DNA of 64,000 nucleotides from JAMQPK01 sp963782595 (GTDB lineage: Bacteria > Acidobacteriota > Vicinamibacteria > Vicinamibacterales > JAMQPK01), in the NCBI GenBank assembly GCA_963782595.1, contig CAWAKJ010000005.1:62001-126000 (forward strand), in the 5' to 3' direction. The position numbers and the translations under genes were made by a program. Every line of letters begins with the position of its first letter. The first letter of the stretch is position 1. Under the pieces are notes generated by a model that searched no databases, was not told the DNA's origin, and worked only from the letters and a program-made list of their open reading frames with translations. Shown here piece after piece: positions 58,368-64,000 of the stretch.

Positions 58368-59576
58368 TCATCGAGCCATGTCGATCAGTTGATTCAAGTC
58401 GACTGGCTCGCTCGACTCCACGCCGCGAGCGGCCGAAGGCGAAACAAGCAGCGCCTTCGTGTGGCCTTCGAACCAGACGAGAAAGGACGATCGGTCCGCG
58501 CCTGTCAGCCGCATCTGGTTCAACCAGGTGTAATACGCGCCCATATCGGCGTCTACCAGCGCTCCTTGCGGATCGAGGACCGGCGACATGCGCACGTTCG
58601 TGAGCGCCTCGTTCATGGAGCGCTCCGTCAAACGCGGAGCAAATCGCGCCACGAGCGTCACCGGCTGGGCGCGCCGCAACACTTCGCGCGCCGCCCACTG
58701 CACGAACGTCGTGCTGAAGAACTGCACTCCCGAGCCCTCGGACAACACGGCGAGCTTGAAGTGGTTGAGCACCCTCTCCTGCCCATCGCCTTTGAGGCCC
58801 ACGTCCTCCGGGGTGAGTTGCATGAGGGCACTGCGGCGCGCTTCGGTTCCAGCGCCGGCGAGAATCATACCTCTCAGTTTCGCGACCACCGCATCGCGGA
58901 TCGCATCCAGTTGCCGATAGGCCAGCACTTCCAGTCCTTCGGGAGGCAGCGAGGCTGGAGTGCCGCCGTCGATGTACCAATGCCCGAAGGGGAGTGGACG
59001 CTGCTTCGCGCGTGCTGCCGCGCGCTGCATGACCAACAGCAGTCCATTCGCTGGATTCACCTGGGAGAAGTAGGTGCCGTGCGGGCGCAGTTTGCGAAAC
59101 AGGGGATGGCTCTCCTCCGTTGCACCCTGTCCGACGACCACAATACTCAGGCGCGGAATGACTGGTTGGGATGGAGGGATGGCCGAGCGAACCGCGTTGA
59201 GGAAGTTGACGGCCGCGGTGCGAAAATCTGCAACCTGACTGGTTGTCCAGAGGTGTGCCGACAACCGTTCCGAGAATTCCCCGGGGCGATTCACCCAATC
59301 GATCTCTTCCAGGTCGCGAACGAGGCTCAAGCGTTCGAATTGCGCCATCGTCTCCCTGCGTTGCTGCGGAGACAGCGCGCTCATGAACGCAAACTGTGCG
59401 TCCACTTCCTCGCGCTCGGCCGGAAACTTCGAGTCGTAGGCGATGACCTCGCCCAGCAGCAGAGGCACGAAGCTCAAGGGGAGCTGGCGCAGGACCTCCA
59501 GGCCGCGGATGGCGACTTCCCGGGCCAGCGGGGGATACGCGACGAAATGTTCAGCCGTGAGTTGCGCTGGCTGCAT
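58368..59576 (-). CDS. Unknown protein, 402 aa, in the PQQ dehydrogenase operon
   Basis: I do not recognise a family. No signal peptide or membrane helix is evident. The first ~110 residues look helical (REVAIRGLEVLRQLPLSFVPLLLGEVIAYDSKFPAEREEVDAQFAFM, LSPQQRRETMAQFERLSLV), followed by a mixed alpha/beta region (PRLSIVVVGQGATEESHPLFRKLRPHGTYFSQVNPANGLLLVMQRAAARA) with a short GHWYIDGG motif, then SGVQFFSTTFVQWAAREVLRRAQPVTLVARFAPR and ATG-strand end GADRSSFLVWFEGHTKALLVSP. Gaps of 9 and 13 bp to its neighbours place it inside the operon between a Tat-exported protein and the DUF1080 protein. A regulatory or assembly role is guesswork. Confidence 0.75.
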   Translation of the reverse strand: MQPAQLTAEHFVAYPPLAREVAIRGLEVLRQLPLSFVPLLLGEVIAYDSKFPAEREEVDAQFAFMSALSPQQRRETMAQFERLSLVRDLEEIDWVNRPGEFSERLSAHLWTTSQVADFRTAAVNFLNAVRSAIPPSQPVIPRLSIVVVGQGATEESHPLFRKLRPHGTYFSQVNPANGLLLVMQRAAARAKQRPLPFGHWYIDGGTPASLPPEGLEVLAYRQLDAIRDAVVAKLRGMILAGAGTEARRSALMQLTPEDVGLKGDGQERVLNHFKLAVLSEGSGVQFFSTTFVQWAAREVLRRAQPVTLVARFAPRLTERSMNEALTNVRMSPVLDPQGALVDADMGAYYTWLNQMRLTGADRSSFLVWFEGHTKALLVSPSAARGVESSEPVDLNQLIDMAR

Positions 59577-59585
59577 GGCTGCGGG

Positions 59586-60731
59586 TCAGAACAGCTCCGC
59601 GACGGGTCTGCCTTGCGCAAAGTTGGGCGAAAATCCGAAGTACGAGCCGAGCGTTGGCACCAGATCCATTGAATCGATCGGGCGATCGATCACGACATTG
59701 TCGCGAATATCAGGACCCAGCGCGAGCATCCACGTCGTCCTCGAGCGCGCATCTCCCGTGCGATGATGTTGAAATCCGTTGCCTCCGGGCGTTTCGTCCG
59801 AATCCCGGCCGAAGTCGGGAAGAACGAACAACGAGGTCCTGCCGGCGTATTCGGGATCGCTCTGAATCATCTTCCAGATTTCCGCGCACAGACGGTCCGT
59901 GCGCCGGATGGCATCGACATAGAGCGAAAACGTTCCGGCGTGGGCGATGTCGATGTCGTGCAGGGTGATCCACAAGAGGCTGGGGGAGAACTGCCGCATG
60001 AGCCTGCGGGCGATGAACACCGACAGCTCATCAGGGCTCTCCAGGTTTCGCGCGCTCGTGAGGAAATCGGAGACCGATACCTTCAACAGGTTCGTCAGCC
60101 GCTCCAGTTCGATTTCTGCGCTTCCAGCTTCCGGCTGGTACAAAGGGGATTCGTAATTGTCGTGCAGAAGCGACTCGTAGCCGGCGCGCAGCCCGGCCGG
60201 TACCGCCGATGCCAGCAGGCGCTTGGGCAGGATCACATTGGCTCCCAGTCCCGGTCCATAGGCCGCATGACGGCTCTCGCCAATGCGCTCGAAGCCGATG
60301 CTGGGAGCAATCACCCAGACGTCCGAGGCAGGCCGCTTCAACTCTTTGCGGAAGTACTCGAAGACCGTCGGGTGCTGGGGCGGCGCCGCGATGAAATTGT
60401 TGATGGTTTCGTAGGCGCCTGTCGCCAGACTGGCATTGGCGACGTAGTGACCTAGAATTCCCCGGTTGACCACCTGAGTGAAGAACGTGGCTTGCGGCAG
60501 CAGTTCACCGAGCAGGTGAGGGATGTTCTGCCTGCCGTCGGGCATGAAGGTTTCGTCATCACGCGCACCGCCGCCGAAGGTTACGACCACGGCCTTGCGT
60601 GCGCGCGGGGCCTGCGCGGCACGCAGGCGCGAGCTGAATAGGGCCGTCCCCACACACGCGCCGGTGGCTTCGCGAAGGAATTCGCGACGACTCCAGGAAA
60701 CCGCCGCTGCCGCGTCTCGCAGATCCCTCAA
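59586..60731 (-). CDS. Tat-exported alkaline-phosphatase-superfamily protein (DUF1501-like)
   Basis: A ~381-residue protein. The N-terminus has a twin-arginine signal (SWSRREFLREATGACVGTALFSS, then RAAQ). The mature part shows alkaline-phosphatase-fold features: KAVVVTFGGGARDDETF near the start, LLWITLHDIDIAHAGTFSLYVDAIRRTDRLCAEIWKMI, and SLFVLPDFGRDSDETPGGNGFQHHRTGDARSRTTWM. Metal ligands are partly conserved. The start is TTG 60731, 2 bp after the PQQ dehydrogenase stop; upstream in-frame codons lie antisense in that gene, so no ATG is available. Substrate unknown. Confidence 0.78.
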   Translation of the reverse strand: MRDLRDAAAAVSWSRREFLREATGACVGTALFSSRLRAAQAPRARKAVVVTFGGGARDDETFMPDGRQNIPHLLGELLPQATFFTQVVNRGILGHYVANASLATGAYETINNFIAAPPQHPTVFEYFRKELKRPASDVWVIAPSIGFERIGESRHAAYGPGLGANVILPKRLLASAVPAGLRAGYESLLHDNYESPLYQPEAGSAEIELERLTNLLKVSVSDFLTSARNLESPDELSVFIARRLMRQFSPSLLWITLHDIDIAHAGTFSLYVDAIRRTDRLCAEIWKMIQSDPEYAGRTSLFVLPDFGRDSDETPGGNGFQHHRTGDARSRTTWMLALGPDIRDNVVIDRPIDSMDLVPTLGSYFGFSPNFAQGRPVAELF

Positions 60732-60733
60732 AT

Positions 60734-62380
60734 TCAGGGCAGCCCGAAAACGAACAACGAATTGCTGGCGCTCACCGCCACGTACTGCCTGCCTCCGGCC
60801 GAGTAGGTCATGGGACCATTCTGGATCGGTCCGCCCAACTGGATCTTCCAAAAAAGTGAGCCGTTCCGCGCGTCGAGGGCGAAGAAGTAGCCCTCGCGCC
60901 CGCCGCTGAAGAGCACGTCCGATGCCGTTGTCAGAATGCCGGCGTCGGTCAGATCGGTCATTTTGTATTCCCACTTCCATTTGCCGGTCTGAGGATCGAA
61001 CGCGCGCAGCGTGCCGTAGTTCTCCTCTTCTTTCCTGAGATTGGGCCGCGGCACGGCGCGCATATTGGCCGGGATCCCTCGCCCGGGATAGTTCGTGCTG
61101 AGCCTGCCCTGCGTATAGGTGGCACCTTCCACGTAAGGCTGATCGGTGCGGGCAAAGATGTGGTGGGAGTTCTCCCACACATTGACGTAAAACAGTCCCG
61201 TTCGTGGACTGTAAGAAGGATTGAACCAGTTGGTTGCGCCTTGATTGCCTGGATAGATGAGCACTCCTTCATACGACGGGGCCGACTCTGGAGTCCTGAT
61301 GGGCCGCCCCTTCTTGTCGAATCCCGCATTCCAGTTCTGCTTGGCGATCGGGGCCGCCTGGAGGAACTCGCCCGTCCGGCGATCCAGCACGTAGAAAAAT
61401 CCGTTGCGATTGGCCCAGAGCATGGCCTTTCTCGGCTGTCCCTGCCACGGGATGTCCGCGAGGACGGGAACCTGCACGGCATCCCAGTCGAATTCATCCT
61501 GCGGCGAGAACTGGTAGTGCCACTTCAGCTTGCCGCTGTCGGCGTCGAGCGCCACGACGGAGTTGCTGTAGAGGTTGTCACCCGGGCGCGTCTTGGCGTT
61601 GTAGTCGGGTCCCGGATTGCCCACACCCCAGAACGTGAGATTGGTCTCGGGATCGTACGAGCCCGTCACCCAGATGGACGCTCCGCCGGTCTTCCATCCT
61701 TCGCCCCAGGTCTCGTGTCCCGGTTCGCCTGGCAGCGGCACGGTGTTGAAGCGCCACGCTTCCTTTCCGGTCTTCGCATCGTAGGCAACGAGGAAGCCCC
61801 GGATCCCGAACTCGCCGCCCGCGGTACCGACAATGACTTTTTCTTTGACGACAAGCGGCGCCGCTGTCATGGAATAGCCGGCCGCTGCGTTGGCCACGAT
61901 GCGATTCCAGCGAGGACGGCCGGTCTTCGCGTCGATCGCGATGAGATGTGCATCGACGGTTGCGAGAAAGAGCGTATCGTCGAGAATCGCCAGGCCGCGC
62001 GTGATGCGCCCGCAACAGAACTTGGCGTCACTTGACGGGGTATACGGATAAATCCAGAAGATCTTTCCCGTCGTCGCGTCCAACGCGAGCACGTCGTTGC
62101 CCTGCGTCGTGTACATGATCCCATCGACCACCAGCGGCGTGGTCTGGTAGTAGTCGAGCCAGCGCGCCTGGAACACCCACTTCAATTCGAGATTGGCCGC
62201 ATTCGCCGTCGTGATCTGCGTCAGCGGGCTGTAGCGCTGACTCATGTACGTGCCCGAGTACGTGAGCCAGTTCTGTGGTTCTTTCTGGGCGTTCAGGATT
62301 CGATCGGATGAAACCTGCGCCAGCAGAAGCTGGCCGAGCGCGAGAGTCGCGCCAAGCACGATCGGCATCCGGCCATTCAT
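60734..62380 (-). CDS. PQQ-dependent alcohol dehydrogenase-like quinoprotein (acidobacterial type)
   Basis: A 548-residue periplasmic quinoprotein (signal peptide ~1-21). Typical of PQQ alcohol dehydrogenases: NWLTYSGTYMSQRYSPLTQI, adjacent disulfide Cys122-Cys123 (KFCCGR) near the PQQ, tryptophan-docking repeats (VVALDADSGKLKWHYQ, LRAFDPQTGKWKWEYK, FFALDARNGSLFWKIQLGG) and a late GRQYVAVSASNSLFVFGLP. It oxidises alcohols or sugars and gives electrons to a cytochrome c. The cytochrome gene directly upstream overlaps its start by 4 bp. Confidence 0.92.
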   Translation of the reverse strand: MNGRMPIVLGATLALGQLLLAQVSSDRILNAQKEPQNWLTYSGTYMSQRYSPLTQITTANAANLELKWVFQARWLDYYQTTPLVVDGIMYTTQGNDVLALDATTGKIFWIYPYTPSSDAKFCCGRITRGLAILDDTLFLATVDAHLIAIDAKTGRPRWNRIVANAAAGYSMTAAPLVVKEKVIVGTAGGEFGIRGFLVAYDAKTGKEAWRFNTVPLPGEPGHETWGEGWKTGGASIWVTGSYDPETNLTFWGVGNPGPDYNAKTRPGDNLYSNSVVALDADSGKLKWHYQFSPQDEFDWDAVQVPVLADIPWQGQPRKAMLWANRNGFFYVLDRRTGEFLQAAPIAKQNWNAGFDKKGRPIRTPESAPSYEGVLIYPGNQGATNWFNPSYSPRTGLFYVNVWENSHHIFARTDQPYVEGATYTQGRLSTNYPGRGIPANMRAVPRPNLRKEEENYGTLRAFDPQTGKWKWEYKMTDLTDAGILTTASDVLFSGGREGYFFALDARNGSLFWKIQLGGPIQNGPMTYSAGGRQYVAVSASNSLFVFGLP

Positions 62381-62886
62381 TGTGCGACCACTCCTTTCAA
62401 CGAGGCCAGATAGGCGATGACATCGGCGAGCTCTTCGCGCGAGAGCGTCGATCGATAGGAGGGCATCGGCGACGCGGCAATGAAGCCGTGCTCGCGGAGC
62501 TCCGACTTCGCGAAGCTCCGTAGCTGATCCTTCTGGTCACGCATCAGGACCTGATACGTATCGTGGTTGAGAAGGCGGCCTGTGATGTTCGAACCGTCGC
62601 GCGTGACGACTCGATAGAAGCGATTCTCGGGAAGGATCTCGGCGTCTGGATCGAGCAACGAGCTCTGGATTTGTTCGACCGTGCGCGTGGCTCCGATGTC
62701 GGTGAGATCTGGTCCGAGGCGCGAGCCGGTGTCCTGGATGCGATGGCAGGTCAGGCACTTGCCCTTTCCGTTCACGATGGCCGCGCCGCTGCCTTCGTTA
62801 CCCTGCGGGGCGACCTGGGGGCTCGATTGCCCCCAGGCCGCCGTCGCGACTAATGAGATCGACAGTACCAGTGCTCGCGTCCGCAT
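62377..62886 (-). CDS. Periplasmic cytochrome c
   Basis: A 169-residue single-heme cytochrome (signal peptide 1-19). Heme site CLTCH at 44-48 and a likely axial Met in SPMPSYRSTLSREELADVIAYLASLKG. The middle part (DGSNITGRLLNHDTYQVLMRDQKDQLRSF) is the heme-c fold seen with membrane-bound dehydrogenase partners. It overlaps the PQQ dehydrogenase by ATGA and is the natural electron acceptor. It follows the TonB receptor by 12 bp. Confidence 0.92.
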   Translation of the reverse strand: MRTRALVLSISLVATAAWGQSSPQVAPQGNEGSGAAIVNGKGKCLTCHRIQDTGSRLGPDLTDIGATRTVEQIQSSLLDPDAEILPENRFYRVVTRDGSNITGRLLNHDTYQVLMRDQKDQLRSFAKSELREHGFIAASPMPSYRSTLSREELADVIAYLASLKGVVAQ

Positions 62887-62898
62887 GCCCGCACGCCC

Positions 62899-64000
62899 TT
62901 AGAAATAGTATTTCAGGGCGAGCTGAACCTGCCGTTGATCGTTCGACCCCATGCGCAGCGCCGTAATCTTGCCGAAGTTTGTCGTGTTGCTGAAATCGAG
63001 CACGCCAGGTGGCGGGGGAAGGCCGGCGCCGCCACCCGAGAAGCCCGGCACACTGAAGTTGTGCGTGTTCGTCAGGTTGAAGATCTCCATGCGCACCTCG
63101 AACCGCTGCTGGCCGACGCCGCGGAACCCCTTGAACACGGAGAAATCGACCCGCTTGAAGTCCGGACCTCGTACCTGCGTGGGATCGCCGCCCAACGGCG
63201 AGAGATCCGTCTGACCGAGTGCGGTCGCGATCGGAGGATTCGTGAACGCCGCCGGGTTGAGCCACCCCGCGTCGAAGCTGCGGTTCTCCCGATAGAGCGG
63301 CTCGCCGGTCAGCACCGCGTTGCAGCCCTGCCCGGTCGTCGTCGCGATGTTGCACGGAATGGTGAACGGCGGACCACTCTGATACATCGCAATCGCATTG
63401 ATGCGCCAGCCGCTGATCAGCTGATCGACCAGCCCGCTTGCGCTGCTGCCGAAGCGCTGCCCACGGCCGAACGGCAGGTCGTAGCCAAGGCTGAGGCTCA
63501 CGATGTGAGGCGCGTCCGAGTCGCACAGTGCCCAATCTGGTCCGAGCAGCCAGAGGGACCGGTAGCCGCCGATGTTGTTGACCAGACCCTGGCGGCCCTG
63601 GTTGCGGCACTCGGAGAAGGTGTAGTTGGCGCGCGCGGCAAAGCCCTGGGTAAACAGCTTGTCGTAGCTCAGCTGCAGCGCGTTGTACTCCGCCTTGCCG
63701 ATGTTCATGATCTGGTTGATGCCGTTGAAATTGGGGAACTGCCGGAAGGTCGTCGCATTCCCTCCGGGGGGCGCCATCACTTTCACCGCGTTGTAGTTGT
63801 ACGCGCTGAAGCCGAGATCCTGATTTCGGCTCTGGCTCCCGACATAGCCGACCGAGACCGACTGCGACGTCGTCAGTTGATGTTGAAGCGTGACGTTGTA
63901 TTGAATCGTCAGGGGAATCTTCCACGGACTCGGAACGCCGCCGAGCGAGACGTTGAACGCGTTGAACGCCGTCGGATCGTTCGCTCGAATCCCTTCGATG
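62899..64000 (-). CDS. TonB-dependent receptor (Oar-like), C-terminal part, cut by window end
   Basis: Open on the minus strand from base 64000 with no start, so the N-terminal part is outside. The ~367 visible residues are barrel: LQHQLTTSQSVSVGYVGS, FNGINQIMNIGKAEYNALQLSYDKLFTQGFAARANYTFS, FGRGQRF, LISGWRINAIAMYQSGPPFTIPCN, FKRVDFSVFKGF...FEVRMEIFNLTNTHNF, ending in aromatic KYYF. Probably the first gene of the minus-strand operon that continues with cytochrome c and PQQ dehydrogenase. Confidence 0.88.
   Translation of the reverse strand, partial: IEGIRANDPTAFNAFNVSLGGVPSPWKIPLTIQYNVTLQHQLTTSQSVSVGYVGSQSRNQDLGFSAYNYNAVKVMAPPGGNATTFRQFPNFNGINQIMNIGKAEYNALQLSYDKLFTQGFAARANYTFSECRNQGRQGLVNNIGGYRSLWLLGPDWALCDSDAPHIVSLSLGYDLPFGRGQRFGSSASGLVDQLISGWRINAIAMYQSGPPFTIPCNIATTTGQGCNAVLTGEPLYRENRSFDAGWLNPAAFTNPPIATALGQTDLSPLGGDPTQVRGPDFKRVDFSVFKGFRGVGQQRFEVRMEIFNLTNTHNFSVPGFSGGGAGLPPPPGVLDFSNTTNFGKITALRMGSNDQRQVQLALKYYF

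Overview
The window looks like chromosomal DNA of an acidobacterium, most likely of the Vicinamibacteria type. This is inferred from gene content and not from a marker gene: Oar-like TonB receptors with an N-terminal carboxypeptidase-regulatory domain, a Ser/Thr kinase fused to a PD40 propeller, a TIGR03436-type VWFA protein, an orphan MacB/ADOP permease, DUF1592/DUF1552 pairs and PQQ dehydrogenases. Base composition is GC-rich. I see no rRNA, tRNA, transposase, integrase, phage gene or CRISPR array, and no gene-free stretch longer than about 300 bp. LpxC shows that the cell makes lipid A (Gram-negative envelope).

Layout. 0-10 kb: end of a TonB receptor, exported amidohydrolase, kinase-propeller, SnoaL-like protein, then a partner-switching pair (FHA-GAF-PP2C phosphatase convergent with a STAS anti-sigma antagonist), exported isoaspartyl methyltransferase, transglycosylase mtgA and a CBS protein. 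10-17.4 kb: VWFA protein, complete TonB receptor and PQQ dehydrogenase, then a vapBC module whose operator is a perfect palindrome next to a (GT)12 tract. 17.4-27.4 kb: small exported proteins, an NlpC/P60 lipoprotein with a collagen-like Gly-X-Y stretch, HNH nuclease, IPT/NHL propeller, cytochrome c-copper monooxygenase, ADOP permease, second vapBC, TPR lipoprotein. 27.5-39.8 kb: uvrA, lpxC, and the alpha-2-macroglobulin/pbpC pair.

39.9-53.6 kb carries a TonB receptor, DUF1592 and DUF1552 proteins, a Fes-like esterase, a PL11-type rhamnogalacturonan lyase and a CBM9/PKD protein, suggesting use of pectic polysaccharide, followed by a two-Cys lipoprotein and a YeeE/YedE pair. 53.6-64 kb is a tightly packed minus-strand operon: TonB receptor (cut by the window end), cytochrome c, PQQ dehydrogenase, a Tat-exported phosphatase-fold protein, a 402-aa protein I do not recognise, a DUF1080/VCBS protein, a DUF6807 protein, then the ligase and polymerase modules of LigD as separate frames.

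Four genes between 42.3 and 55.1 kb (TonB receptor, DUF1552, esterase, LigD ligase) each carry one single-base frameshift, so either local sequence quality is poor or these genes are decaying. The most unusual layer is non-coding: several families of 7-, 8- and 9-bp period repeats and three palindromic REP-like families recur across the window, often starting at a stop codon and in several cases translated inside real proteins (UvrA, PBP1C, MtgA, NlpC, DUF1592, TPR). Many transcription-unit heads also have a -10 box only 6-8 bp from the start codon, which predicts leaderless mRNAs.
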